Made by a program: the position numbers and the translations under genes
Origin: Pohlia nutans
Lineage: Eukaryota > Streptophyta > Bryopsida > Bryales > Mniaceae
DNA: 64,000 nt
NCBI GenBank assembly: GCA_022496805.1
Contig: CM040102.1
Location: forward strand, 20,057,955 to 20,121,954
Reading direction: 5' to 3'
The notes under the pieces: generated by a model
Databases searched by the model: none
What the model was told of the DNA's origin: nothing
The model's input: the letters and a program-made list of their open reading frames with translations, nothing else
Shown here: positions 1-10,911 of the stretch, one piece after another
How the letters are laid out: each line of letters opens with the position of its first letter
Position numbering within the stretch: position 1 is the stretch's first letter

Positions 1-446
1 AAACATCTGACGTGGAAGCAGGCGTGGAATCCGACGTGGAAGTCTTCCCTCTGGGAATGGATTTCCCCTTCTCTGTACCGCGCTCTGTCCCGTCGAGATG
101 GCCATTGTCGCAGCGATGGAGGGGAGCCGGCTATGATCGCAATCCGCCCCGGAGACTCATCAGAAGAAGCTGCAGGCAGAAACGCGGAAGGAAGCCCGAT
201 TCGCAGTAACCCGGATCGTTTTTTTCCCTTTCGTGTAGCGTAAGGAAAGCAGTAAGGATCATGAGTAATCCACAAAACCCACCCAAACTCTTTTTGCACA
301 AGCCCAAGAAAGGCTCGCATCCTCCCGGTAGTAGCATTTTCATAATCAGAAACATGTTCTTTTCCTGCATTCATTTTTTTCTGTGATAAATAGATTCCGT
401 GTTTGGGCTCAAGTGCTTGCGTTGCATGCAATTGATAGGTGGTGAG
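1..446. other. 5' flank of the small membrane-protein gene
   Basis: I see no convincing coding sequence here. The first 200 bases are relatively GC-rich with short chance open frames on both strands. The stretch probably holds the promoter and 5' untranslated region of the gene starting at 447, but no clear TATA box is visible. Confidence 0.35.
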
Positions 447-2345
447 ATGGCGGAGCCACGAGTTCAGCCTGTCGTTCCATCGGCTCCTGTGAAGGCGCCC
501 TTCTGGTATCGTTACAGGGCAGGCGTGGGAGCGCTTCTGCTCGTTAATCTCGGAATTGGAGGTTTGCCCTAATGCGCAAAAGAATTCTTTCTACTTCTTT
601 TTCCGTATGTGTAAGAATATTAGAGTGAGCATCTAGCTTTACTGAGGACTGATTCTACTTCAAGCAAGATCATACCCTAGTGTGGACCATAAGGCCACGG
701 TGGCTCCTATTTTTTTCAGTGATTTTGAGTAGGTTTTATGTAGATTCTTTTTTGTTAATTTTTATTTTATTTTTAATTCAACATATGTAATATTCTTCAC
801 TAATTCCAGTGATATAAAATTTGGTCCCATTCAATTTATAATTTTCACAATATGATCATTTAAACTTGTCATTTTAAAACCATGAATCCTTGGTCCTTTA
901 GGGGTTAACAGTTCTTGTAGCCACCTTAGTTTCAGAAGCGGTTCAGTGTTTTTGATAGAATCATGCAGGAGCTCACGGATTGCAGTATGTCATTAGTTGA
1001 TTTTATTGTTATAAAGGGACTAAGTAGAAATTTTATTGTGGTTTGTCTCTCCTTTTGTGCGTCTATTGAAGAAGAAATTTAGGTTATGAAGCGTCGTCGA
1101 GATTTGAAGTTTAGGTTTAGGTTTTGCTGTTTTTCTTGTTAAAATGCGCGTATGCTCTTGAAAGATTTAGATACAGATTTGCAGGCGCACATTTATTCCA
1201 GAAATGAAGCTTTTGTAGTGAATGGTTTTCAGTGGATTCATACAGTAGTAGTGGCATGGCACATTTAAAGAATAACGCCAACTAAGAGTTATTTAGAGAA
1301 AACTCATGCCAAAAAATCAAGTGAAAGTAAAGCACTGACACTGACAATGGTTCATTGGTTGGAGACGCTCGAATTGATGTGAAGATAATGGTTCATAGGT
1401 TTAATCCCTGAAGGACCAATAAGCCTGAACTGCGCCTCATGTTTTTATTACAGTTTTGAGTGTCTTATGTACTCTTCTTTTTCTTTCTTTTTTGACTGAC
1501 ACATGTAATGTTCTTCACTGATTGTAGTGATATAAAATTTGGTTCTATTTGGAATATATTTTCACGACTGAATTTGTCAAACCATAAATCTTTGGTCCTT
1601 CAGGGTTTTTTCTCATGCCAATTCAGAAGGTGATCAATGTGTAGAATGGCACGTTGCACTGTATCCCTGCAGAAAAGGAGGGTATTGTTAAGTACTCCCT
1701 CCGTCCCAAAGTTATTGTCATGTTTGAAAGTCATGTTTGAAAGTGCTTTTTTAAGTAGGTCATATTGTAAGAAACATGATTAGAAAAGGTTCCAAATTAT
1801 GTCACTAGAATGATTGAAGAACATTGCATGTGTTCATTGCAACCTAAATAAAATTAGCCACAAGGAAGTATTTTTTTGACCTACTTAAAAAAGCACTTTC
1901 AAACATGACTTTCAAACATGACAATAACTTTGGGACGGAGGGAGTAGGATTTTTAGGAGTCTCTGCTTCTAAGTCAGAAGTCGCTTACAGGTTTGAGCTG
2001 TTCGTGTATTGAAAAGTTTGTGTTTCATGTGTAGGGTACGTGTTGTCTCGGCCGAAGCCAGTTAATATCGATGTGAGCCTCCTAAACCCCGAGAAAGAGG
2101 CTGAGAAGGAGAAGAGCGCTCCTGTGCAGGCAGTTGTGGCGTCTTCTGTTGTTGCAGCTCCAGAATGGGCACCACCTCCAAAGACGAGTATTTCTGAAGA
2201 GGAGCAACGGCAGGTATTGCAATTTGTTCTTGACGAGAGGAGGAAAGTCAAGGGCCTGAACAAAGCTGACAAGAAAAGAATCGATGAAGAGAAGAAGTTG
2301 TTGAAGCAGCTTCTGAGAGGAGAACATCTTCCTCCTCTTGTTTAG
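447..2345 (+). CDS. small single-pass membrane protein, unknown function
   Basis: Two exons, 447-561 and 2035-2345, join in phase 1 (GGAG|GT ... GTGTAG|G) and give 141 residues from the ATG at 447. The N-terminus is short and proline-rich and includes a KAPFWYRYRAG stretch. A hydrophobic segment follows at about residues 28-43 (GVGALLLVNLGIGGYV). Next comes a basic SRPKP turn and an Ala/Pro/Glu-rich linker. The C-terminal third is highly charged and helical (EEEQRQVLQFVLDERRKVKG, then many Lys and Glu), probably a soluble tail. I recognise no catalytic domain. The layout suggests a small membrane anchor with a charged tail, but localisation is not shown. The 1.47-kb intron carries two TTAA-type repeats and one Stowaway-type element. 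The splice junctions and reading frame are clean, so I regard the gene as real. Confidence 0.72.
671..908. mobile_element. piggyBac-like non-autonomous element (copy Q1)
   Basis: The right end is GGTCCTTTAGGGG followed by TTAA (905-908). The left end is degenerate: CATA at 671-674, then CCCTAGTGTGGACC. Internal sequence is related to the copy at 1401-1609 (shared 'agtgatataaaatttggt'). It lies in the intron of the small membrane-protein gene. Confidence 0.6.
1401..1609. mobile_element. piggyBac-like non-autonomous element (copy Q2)
   Basis: TTAA at 1401-1404 is followed by TCCCTGAAGGACC. The right end is GGTCCTTCAGGG, followed by TTTT where a second TTAA is expected. It is about 200 bp and homologous to copy Q1 in the same intron. 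The decayed right target suggests an old insertion. Confidence 0.6.
1693..1946. mobile_element. Stowaway-type MITE (family 1)
   Basis: TA target duplications (1693-1694, 1945-1946) flank a 250-bp element. It starts CTCCCTCCGTCCCAAAG and ends with the inverted copy. The subterminal sequence ('catgtttgaaagt' repeated) is also inverted at the other end, so the element folds back. The CTCCCTCCGT end plus TA target is the Stowaway (Tc1/mariner) signature. A second copy is at 55580-55807. Confidence 0.88.
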
Positions 2346-2448
2346 CCAGTGAGGGCTTGTTTGTTTTCTGTAAGATCTTTTCTCCAACACCACTTCCGTT
2401 AAAAGTGCACATGCAATGTGAAAACTGCACAAAATTGTGATTATGAAT

Positions 2449-2859
2449 TAAGGTGGTTACCCCATTCCCAACTGAATAAGAAATACGGATATGAGGCATT
2501 GATATTATTTAGTATTATTATTTTTTAGAGGTAGGCAAGAAGAAATAGATTCCAACACAAGTTAAAACATAATTTTTGGATGAAGAATGAATTAGTTATA
2601 AATTTTCAAAGTTGAAGTACGACACATCCCATTCACGTCATATAGGTACACCTCTTTCTGTCTAAAGAAGATTTGTATTGCACACACTAAAGATGCTTAA
2701 ACCAGCAACAACGAATCCATAACCACACTTACATATACTAAAACCAACAAGAGAGAATCCATTGCCAACTGTAACTCATGCCACAACCAAGCATTGATTG
2801 CGGATAATGCCCCTAGCTGTTGGTGAAAGGAGCCAGTTGGTAATGGGGTAACCACCTTA
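2449..2859. mobile_element. TA-flanked element with 24-bp inverted ends
   Basis: TA at 2449-2450 and 2858-2859 flank a 407-bp element. Its ends read AGGTGGTTACCCCATT and continue to a total of 24 bp with one mismatch between arms (2451-2474 and 2834-2857). There is no coding capacity. The TA target suggests a Tc1/mariner-type non-autonomous element. It lies just 3' of the small membrane-protein gene and may be in its 3' untranslated region. Confidence 0.7.
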
Positions 2860-4049
2860 GGGCTGTGAATTTTGTAGGTTTGGTAATGTCAACCCTCTTT
2901 ATGAAGTTTCTGTTGTGAATTGAAGGAGATTGGCAATCAACTTTATTGTTTAAGTGCAAAATTGGTGTGTACGTTGCACTTTTAATTGAAGCGGTGTTTT
3001 TCCCTCCAATTTCAGGTTCTTTCAAATGAAACTGGTACCTCTGACATGTCATCCACGTGGAGGCTCCAAAGAATTTCAGTCTTGAATGGCTCGCACAGCT
3101 GCTGCAAGTTATGTAAGGCAACAGAGAAGGTGCACCAACCAACATGGCTCAGTTGCAATAAAAGAGTGAGATCATGTGGAGAGTCTGGATGATTGAGATG
3201 GGACACCGCAAAGGATCATCCTCAAAAGTTAGATTTGCCCCTGTATTGGAACCAAATTTGTTACCACTCTTTCGTAATTGTTACCACCATTGACTTGCTG
3301 TTTGAAAATACAATTTGTAATTGCTCGTTTGTAAATACCATCATTGGCTGGATGTTTTGGATTATATTTGGAATTGGATTCATTGGTTTTTTCAAATATT
3401 TTGAAACCTCACAAATCTCTCTGTTCATTCAATAACCTAGATGAATATTGCATCTAGATAATAAGGTAGAAATTTAAAAAACTGAAAAAATAAGAAGTTT
3501 TGCATATTAGAAATGGGAGTTATGGCAGAACTTATTTTTCCTAAAAGACCAAAGGGCAGTGAGTTATATTTTATAACGATGTCCTTAATCCTTTAATGTC
3601 TTGATTCAACGCTGATTTTGAAGATGCATTATAAAATGTTTGATGAATTAAAAAAAAATGGAGTTGATGTACAGTCCCAGGCAATATGTCTTGCAACCCC
3701 TCTTTCAAACTTCACACTAAAACATTTATCACACTCACTACAAGGGGATGTTGACCTTGAAATTTTGCATGTACCACAGCTTGGACATAAAGCATTTTTG
3801 GGCCAAAATTCGTATGTTAAAAATGAACGGTTTATGAAATAATGCTAATTTGCTAACTTTTAGGCCTCTGTTAAAAAAAAAATCATATATGGTACCAAAT
3901 ATATTGGAAGATCACATTTTTGGCTCCAAAATCCAACATTGCACGACTTATATGGTTGTTTAGCCCTTCTGGCTGTACCTTGGAATAAGAATCGTTCTAC
4001 AAGAATCGTTGTAGCAAATTTTAGAATATTGGACATGCCACATCATTAT
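2860..4049. other. intergenic stretch with a decayed K-type repeat end
   Basis: No gene is recognised. At 3585 a TTAA is followed by TCCTTTAATGTCTTGATTC, and the next ~80 bp match the left part of the TTAA element at 39060 (shared 'ggagttgatgtaca'). A right end was not found, so only a remnant is supported. The rest is AT-rich and unremarkable. Confidence 0.45.
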
Positions 4050-4600
4050 TTAACCCCTAAGCTCCCAAGAGACCATTTTTTGGTCGCTGCCCGTTCTTAA
4101 CGAGTTGCCCAAAACCGAAAAATAAGAATTTGAAAAAATGAAAAATATTTTTAAATACTTCATCAAGTCTACTTTCCAACCCAATTTGAATTATGTCAAT
4201 CCGAGTTAAACTCCACCCGGGAGAAGTTTTCAAAGTGAATCACTTCAACATTGTTTTCGTATTACAAAATTTGCTATTTGGGGAAAGTAATGATGTTCCC
4301 TCCATTATTTCTTTTGCTTTTTTGAAGTTTACAATAGACAAACCAAATTTGTCCATTCACGCAAAATTTTCAAACTCTAAAAGTAAAAATTAGAATTTAT
4401 ACAAATTTTCAAAGGTTAATGCTTTTAAATTCATTAAAAAATGACCTAAAGTTATTTTTGGAAGTTTGATCGTACGGGTAATTTGTAGAGATGATGCCCT
4501 ACATTTTATCTATTGAACCAAACTTCATTAAACATATGGAAGGCACATATTATAACACATCTGTGCATTGTTCAATACCCCTCGAGCTTTTAGGGGTTAA
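4050..4600. mobile_element. piggyBac-like non-autonomous element (copy P)
   Basis: TTAA at 4050-4053 and 4597-4600 flank a 543-bp interior. The left end reads CCCCTAAGCTCCCAAGAGACC; the right end, reversed, reads CCCCTAAAAGCTCGAGGGG. Just inside the left end GACC and GGTC are inverted around a T-rich loop. No coding sequence. Confidence 0.75.
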
Positions 4601-5335
4601 GAATGATGATGGAGGGTTAGAAGTCCACAATAGCCATGCTTCAAGAATCACATGTTTTTTATTTTTTATTTTTCATGCAATGAGAGCGAAAAGGATGAAC
4701 CCTTGCAAGGGCTAACCCTAGCAAGTTCTAAAGAGGCTTATGCTACAATTTGACATTGAAGACAATGAGTTGTGCATTTGAAACAAGCGGCTAGTCGCAT
4801 AATCCCTACATTTACTTTTAGAGCTTGTTTGTACTGTTTAGCTGTGTACCTCCTTGAAAACAAAGCGTTTTAGTAGTCTCTCCCCAAGTGGGACAGAGAC
4901 AAGAAGCAGATTTCATTTAGATTATTAAATGAACAGTGTCGAGATGTCACGTCTTCATCGTGTCACGATTCATCTCGATTTAATCATCCAATATTTTTAG
5001 TAGTCTAGGTGGCAAATTACATTCTTTGAAACGAATCAGATTCTCCTTGTAGACGGGCTCCGCTCTAAGGTAGTGGGACCAATTCCCGACTGAATTTCAG
5101 GTTTGCATACTTAGACTTGTGAAAGAATTTTTTAATAATTTTTGGATGCTCTGCAAAGCTATTGCAAAGGCATCCCCAAAAAAAAACATTTTTTGAGCAT
5201 TTCTACAATTTTCTATGATTTTTTAAGTCTGAAAGCTTAGAGTGACCATTAACCGCTCATAGAGTCATGGTTTTCATGAGAGGTTGGATTCTGAAAATAG
5301 AGTGCTTCTACACCAATCAGAACCAATCGGAAGCT
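4601..5335. other. intergenic, no gene seen
   Basis: AT-rich sequence without recognisable coding potential, RNA gene or paired terminal repeats. It separates the TTAA element at 4050-4600 from the tandem repeat downstream of the phosphatase gene. Confidence 0.4.
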
Positions 5336-5431
5336 CTTGATTTTTCCAAGCATGGACGAAATTAGAACACTCTTGGACACTATCTTGATTTTTCCAAGCA
5401 TGGACGAAATTAGAACACTCTTGGACACTAT
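5336..5431. repeat. perfect 48-bp tandem duplication
   Basis: Two identical 48-bp units, 5336-5383 and 5384-5431, each contain 'ccaagcatggacgaaatt' and 'gaacactcttggacac'. The perfect identity implies a recent duplication. It lies about 600 bp past the stop codon of the phosphatase gene. Confidence 0.9.
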
Positions 5432-5862
5432 CTGAAACCATGCTGGCTGGTTTCTGACACCCATCCCCCAACCAGTACGGGTCGGAAATACAACCCAGTC
5501 AGAAATATGACCCTCTACCTTAGTATTTTCTAAATCAAATTCTTCAATCGATTATAACTACAAGTGAGCTCTAACTGTTCTCTCAACTATTGAGACCATG
5601 CCACATCCGCTTCAATTTCCTACATACAGTAGATCCACTTCAAAATGCTCTTGAGAATAATTTCACAGGAAATAGAGTACCGTAATTCAATTTCATGATG
5701 AGTTACAACAGAAACTTATTGCTGAGCACAGAAAGCTCCGAGAGTAAGTGTCGTCAGCGAAACTCATTCTCTTTCGCTGCAGCTCAAAATTGAATACCAC
5801 TGCTACAGCGGTTTACACCTTCTCTCAAGCATTAATCAACTGCACAAATGCGAGTTAATTGT

Positions 5863-6030
5863 GCAGCACAGGGCACCTTGACACATTCACCAGGTAGTAA
5901 ATGGTACAAGAATGAAGGTGAATTCGTGGTGAACACTTGCTAAATTGAAGTAGTTGCTCAATTTTCACGAATTCACCATCATTTTTGTACCATTCACTTG
6001 GCAGTAAATCGGTCAAGGTTCCCTGTGCAG
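5863..6030. repeat. inverted duplication of the phosphatase gene 3' end
   Basis: Arms at about 5863-5928 and 5966-6030 are imperfect reverse complements across some 65 bp, with a 37-bp loop. The right arm includes the last four codons and the stop of the phosphatase gene; the left arm is an inverted copy of them ('cacagggcaccttgaca' against 'cacagggaaccttgacc' in gene sense). A transcript reading through the stop could fold into a long hairpin. Confidence 0.8.
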
Positions 6031-7248
6031 TTTTTTTCCCTGGTCCCTAATATCTGTGAAAAGGAGGTCATGGAGGGCGGTGTTGCTGGCAAATATGCCA
6101 CCACCTTCAACCGTGAAGAACTCATTGCCGCTGCCAAGAAGAGTCTGTAGATCCCTTCCATCCAGATCTGAAACCCGACCTCCGGCTTCCGAAACACAGA
6201 CAACACCAGAAGCATGATCCCACACCTTGAGACGAGTCTCCGGAGCAGCTGGAAGCAGGAAGGCCGACACTCCACCGAGAGCAAGGGCAAAGTACTTGCA
6301 CAGACTTCCACAGCAAAGTTTCATCACGTGCATCTCCTGTTCCTCCAGTTTCTTCCCTTCCGCAATTGCACGAGCCAACAAAGTTTTCTCCCAAACCTCA
6401 TGATCTGAGGTGCAAAACCAAGGATCAGCAATGCCTTTGACAACTTCACTTTTCACCAAATTCACATCATCAGTAAGAGGCTTCACCCAGCAGCCTCCTC
6501 CCAGGCTGGCAGCCATTACGAGCCCACGTTGACCAGAGTCCCGGATTGCCACATTGGGACACCCCATGACACCCAACACGGGTTTCCCATCCTGAACCAA
6601 AGCAAGGCCCACGACGTAGAGAGCCTTTCCTCGTAAAAACCCCCGTGTTCCATCTATGGGATCCAAAACCCAGTAACAGGGTTGGTCATTCAGGGTTTGG
6701 GCTCCCCTGTCAATGGCATCCAGAACAGTTTCGTAGTCCAGCTTGCGGGAAAGAAAGGGAGTTAGGGTTTCCACAATAGCCTCCACCAAGGGAATGTTGG
6801 TACGCAACTGGTCTGCATTCTCCTCGCCTACCAAAGGAATGTGGGGATACAGTCTGCTCAACTCCAGGCTGACCAGAGCTTGCACTCCGAAGTCCGCCAC
6901 CGTCACGGGCGTGTTGTCAAGCTTGTTCACAGACCCCTCCTCTCCCTGTTTCATTGCAGACCGAACAGAAAGGCATAGTTGACAAGCTCGCTGCACAACT
7001 TCTAAAGCTGCCTGCAGGTTCTCATGGTGCAATGCTGTGACTCTCGTTTGGCACCTAGAAGGTAGGGTCACAGATCGGTGGGTGGATTGCACTTGCACTT
7101 GCAAACCCCCGAATTCCTTACACAGAACCAACTCTCTATTACCAATACCCGATACCACTACAGGCGCCATTGTAACCCTAAAAGCCTTGTCAATCGCTAC
7201 ACCAGTGCATGTCAGGTTGCATCTTTCCCTCATAATTCTAGTAAGCAT
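6013..7248 (-). CDS. PAP-specific phosphatase / inositol-monophosphatase family enzyme
   Basis: A single uninterrupted exon encodes 411 residues; the ATG at 7248 is used because the frame upstream offers only a GTG. The Mg-dependent, lithium-sensitive phosphatase core is complete: TVADFG near residue 118, GEEN near 141 (metal-binding acids), WVLDPIDGTRGF at about 193-204 (metal site and nucleophilic water), and WDHASG at about 343-348. Family members hydrolyse 3'(2')-phosphoadenosine phosphate to AMP, or inositol phosphates. The spacing and the DPIDGTRGFLRG motif fit the plant HAL2/SAL group, which clears PAP made during sulfation. About 75 basic, acid-poor residues precede the domain and look like an organelle targeting peptide, matching the group annotated as mitochondrial or plastid PAP phosphatase. 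Substrate is inferred from family only. The 3' end is part of an inverted duplication. Confidence 0.9.
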   Translation of the reverse strand: MLTRIMRERCNLTCTGVAIDKAFRVTMAPVVVSGIGNRELVLCKEFGGLQVQVQSTHRSVTLPSRCQTRVTALHHENLQAALEVVQRACQLCLSVRSAMKQGEEGSVNKLDNTPVTVADFGVQALVSLELSRLYPHIPLVGEENADQLRTNIPLVEAIVETLTPFLSRKLDYETVLDAIDRGAQTLNDQPCYWVLDPIDGTRGFLRGKALYVVGLALVQDGKPVLGVMGCPNVAIRDSGQRGLVMAASLGGGCWVKPLTDDVNLVKSEVVKGIADPWFCTSDHEVWEKTLLARAIAEGKKLEEQEMHVMKLCCGSLCKYFALALGGVSAFLLPAAPETRLKVWDHASGVVCVSEAGGRVSDLDGRDLQTLLGSGNEFFTVEGGGIFASNTALHDLLFTDIRDQGKKLHREP

Positions 7249-7978
7249 GCTCACCGCAATTCTTGTATCTGGAAAGGGATGAATCTGTTCCCGGTTTCCA
7301 GATACAGTACTAGCCGTTTCCAGATACAGCTTGCAAACCTTGTTTTAGCATGTTCTCTTTTCAAACCCTAATTCAACACTTGTTGATAACCATTTTCAAC
7401 AAGTAAGAAAATCTGGCAAAAAAGAGCGATGCGGATAGCAACTTTCAATTCTTGAAAACGAAGCAAGTATGCAGGATTCGGAATCTAGTCCGGGAAATTT
7501 TTCCCGCAGATACAGATACGAGAACCTTCGCGGTGAGGATGCTCTTACCCTACGCAAGTAGAAAAGTGCTCTTTGCTGCTCCTCTTGAAAGCTTTTTGCA
7601 TTTTGATTCACTATAGGAGTTAGGGTTTAGTGTTCTTGTAGGTTACAGCTATCCCTTCACTCACACAAAATTCTTGTAAGTATGCAAAGCGTGACCCTTT
7701 AAAAGGTGCTCTCTGCTGCTCCTCTAGAAAGCTTTTCGCATTTAAATTCACTACAGGAGTTGGGGTTCAGTCCACCGCAATTCTTCGTTCTTGACGAACA
7801 AGGTTTTCATGTTCAAGAGGCCTTTTCTATTTCCGAATGATTTGGGAATCGAAACAACAGAACGTTGAAGTTGAGATACTTTCGAAGCTTGAACTAACTT
7901 ACTTCCGACCACGATCTTGTGCTGTGGAGATTATCATTCTGTGCACCGTGTCCAAAAACTTAGGGACAGATGTCGAAC
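7249..7978. other. promoter region of the phosphatase gene with a ~140-bp spaced duplication
   Basis: About 65 bp at 7566-7631 ('gctgctcctcttgaaagc', 'gagttagggtttagt') recur at 7706-7771 with modest divergence. 'accgcaattctt' also occurs near 7252 and 7777. This suggests tandem duplication of the 5' region. GTTAGGGTTTAG at about 7618 is a telo-box-like promoter motif. No coding sequence was recognised. Confidence 0.45.
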
Positions 7979-8567
7979 TTAACCCCTAAAGGACCGGGGG
8001 GGTTTTTTAGCTTAGCTCTTGTTTTCTTGACTAACTCTTTACTTATAACAAGCTCAATTCTTCATTGGTGTGGGTTAATTTTGACGATCGGCACCGTTGA
8101 AATTAAAAAATACTTTCATAGCTTTTGTATGAAAAAAGGATCAACAAGATCGCACACTTTTTGAGAAAACGCCACCATTGAGAAGATTGATGGAACTTGT
8201 TCAGGGTATTTTGTACATATGCTGAATTCGGATTGATCAAAAGTGCTCCAAAAATTCTGAAATTTTTACCATGCATAGTGATCATTATTTTGAACATGTG
8301 CTAAAAATTTAAAACAATATGGAGGTGCGATGAGAAAGATATGAGGGTCTCAAGTGACGCCCATATAACCTCGTTGCAGCTCCAAAAAATCACCAAAAAT
8401 TGCATACTTTGTGAAATTTCAATCAAGAAGTACCCACGGAATTAGCTCTCAAAAAGAACTAGGGTCTCTTTGTTGGTCAATTAACAATTTACAGTCCAAC
8501 AACTTGAAATTCCTCACTTTTTAGTTCCAGAAGCCACGTGATGGCCTCGTGGTCCTTTAGGGGTTAA
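7979..8567. mobile_element. piggyBac-like non-autonomous element (copy A)
   Basis: TTAA at 7979-7982 and 8564-8567 flank 581 bp with 13-bp perfect inverted ends, CCCCTAAAGGACC. A CCACG...CGTGG inverted pair sits next to the right end. The left ~190 bp are homologous to the shorter copy at 12688. No coding sequence. Confidence 0.85.
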
Positions 8568-9189
8568 GCTCGGAGATAAACGATGGGTATGATTCAGCAT
8601 GAAGAAAACAGGCACAGTTGCGACTAAACTCTTCCAACTAATCGGTAATGGTACACAAGAGTGAGTATTTGTGTACACGAGTGAGTTACACAGATACTCA
8701 CTCTTCAATTTCCGAAATTTTGAGTCATGGGTGAGGTATTTGGTTCATTAGTGTGCTTGAAATATTCAGAGCTATTCCTCACTCATGCTGCCTAATAATC
8801 CTGTGGCCATCGTTTTATGTGTGCGACATACATTCGCGTCACAGATTTGATTTAAATCTGGGGCTTGCAGCAGCCTTGGTTGATATGTAAAGGAATCAGA
8901 TAAACTAACGATTTTCCCCAGCAGGGCGCCAGTGTCAGACACTCCTCCCACCACCCGGCGACTTTGGCAGGCCAGCCAAGAGAAGTGATGGCACCAAGGT
9001 GACACCGACATTGCAGCCCTGTAGGAAGTACCTGCAAATATCATCACATTCCTTTCGCAGCAAAGAGTACCACTGTTTAATTACAGACATATTACACGAG
9101 GGGTGGCGTTACCGGCCTCTAAACCGACTTAACGGCATATTTCAAATAACAAAGTGTATCGTTAATTCATTAATACACGTGTCCGAATC
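8568..9189. other. intergenic, no gene seen
   Basis: No supported gene. Open frames at 8772-9047 on the minus strand show no family motif and I treat them as chance frames. Confidence 0.35.
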
Positions 9190-9840
9190 TGTGAAAACAC
9201 AAAACCCTAGCCAGCATAGGCCTCGTCCTCTTACAAGGAGCTAGAGGCTCAGATAAGTTGTCCAATGCTCCTAATTAAGACACGTCTACAAAAACTTTGC
9301 AAGAAACAAGGGTTCCGAAACTCCAAACCCTAAACCACATGTGAGCTGCAAAGCATCACCTCTTCTTCAGACTTCACACTATCCTCAAGATTGTTCAAAT
9401 GAATCGATCACATGAAACATTACTAAACTCGAAAAAACAGAACCCTAATTAGCACTGCCGCGTTCTTTTACAAGAAGCTCAATATGAAAGGTAATGTCAT
9501 GCTTGTAATGACGAAAAATTAGGCACATCCAAAAACCCTAGGGTTACATTCCAAAACCCTAAACCATATGTGCACTACAAAACACCACCATTTCTTCAGA
9601 CCTATCACACACCTCAAGATTGTTCAACGAACCGATCACACGAAACACAGAATCCATAAAACCTCGAGAAAGCAAAACCCTAATCGGCACAGCCCTCGTT
9701 CTCTTCCAGGCAGCTCTAACAATAAGGTCATGCCATGCTTGTAATCACGATCAATCAAAAAACCAAACCCTAAGCCACATATGTGGACTGCAAAACATTA
9801 CCACCTATTCTTCGAAGCTAATCAATCAGTCAGAGAGCAT
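9190..9840. repeat. degenerate ~240-bp tandem array rich in AAACCCTA motifs
   Basis: Roughly three diverged units share the order AAAACCCTA, 'tcttcagac', 'cctcaagattgttcaa', 'cgatcaca' and 'gaaac', beginning near 9190, 9430 and 9670. AAACCCTA-type motifs occur near 9200, 9331, 9533, 9557, 9675 and 9764. In plants AAACCCTA is the telo-box bound by telomere-repeat-binding factors in promoters; the array is not a telomere. Confidence 0.6.
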
Positions 9841-10125
9841 TGCTAAAGATTTCAACGGAAAGAGTAGTGATGAGATTTGGATTGTGGGGAGCCCGCAGGA
9901 TGCATCAGAGCTCGTAAATTGAACGAGCTAGCATAGCGGGCAAACGTCACTGTGCTCACGGAGCTGCTCCCTCTCATTGTTGGAACTCCAGCGACTGATC
10001 CCTTGCAACCAAGCTCACACATCGAAGGTGGCGGCAACGAGGGCGCGATGGAGGTGCGGCAGCAATGCAGGAGCAGTCCGACGAGCACTCAGATAAGATC
10101 AAGTAGTGTTAACCCTAACCTGGTT

Positions 10126-10153
10126 CTCTCTCTCCGTATATACCGAGAGAGAG
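10126..10153. repeat. 28-bp near-perfect palindrome centred on TATATA
   Basis: CTCTCTCTCCG and CGAGAGAGAG flank a TATATA core with a single mismatch. It is bracketed by TTAACCCTAACC before it and GATTAGGGTTTC after it. It may be a core promoter or simply a small foldback; no downstream gene is clear. Confidence 0.6.
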
Positions 10154-10323
10154 ACAAGCAGATTAGGGTTTCATCCGTTGGTCTCATCGGTTTTGGATGA
10201 ACTTTTTACGATTCTCATTCATATTCCTAGTTTCATCTGTGTGCCGAGTTTCATCCTATTTTGCGATTCTTATCCGTGTTTAGATGAACGTGAACATCTC
10301 GTCGCGGAATTCGTTCAGTGGTC

Positions 10324-10911
10324 TTAACCCCTTAACGTACCAGGGTGTCCCTGGAATTGACAATTTGAGAAAAAGCATTATAAATTACTATTTAGAAGAA
10401 TATTCTGGAATTGATATACAAATGAAAGTTCTAGATTTTGAATTTTAGATTCCATCCGTACGGTTCCATTCACTAATACAATCACCAATATTTAATTATA
10501 AATTTTGAAAGTTAAAATTAAAAATTCCTTGTAAATTTGATTACAAACTAAATTTCAATATTTTTTGAGTAAAATTTGTTGGAATGAGTTTGAAATGAGA
10601 TACTCTTAAAGGTGGTGATACTTTGAAATTTTTGTGTTTCTTAAATTTATGACCTCATTTTTCACGATTCCACTTTGAACTAGAGTCAATGCAATTTTGG
10701 CTCGGTCAACGACTTGACATACTTCTACATTTGTAATTTTAGAAAAATATGTACTCTAGTATGACTAAATCCAGCCATTAGATAGGACAACAACTTGGTG
10801 AAGAATCTCCAAAAAATTGAATGAGTTTCATCCAAGTGTTGATGAGAACGTGAGAAGGCTTTTAAATCATTCGTCGTCCAGTTTCTGGACGCTGTGACGT
10901 TTAGGGGTTAA
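10324..10911. mobile_element. piggyBac-like non-autonomous element (copy C, 580-bp family)
   Basis: TTAA at 10324-10327 and 10908-10911 flank 580 bp. The left end reads CCCCTTAACGTACCAGGG; the right, reversed, CCCCTAAACGTCACAGCG. Immediately inside the left end is the palindrome CCAGGGTGTCCCTGG, inside the right GTCCAGTTTCTGGAC. The interior is homologous to copies at 17304, 39598 and 49814. Confidence 0.88.

Noticed and set aside
5994..7282. Plus-strand and shifted-frame open stretches over the phosphatase gene
   Set aside because: Shadows of the minus-strand gene, which has all catalytic motifs.
8772..9047. Minus-strand 91-residue frame
   Set aside because: Two frames both look weakly protein-like but no family can be named and no splice sites tie them together.
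9331..9780. Interstitial telomere
   Set aside because: AAACCCTA motifs are isolated within longer units and are not in tandem head-to-tail telomeric order.
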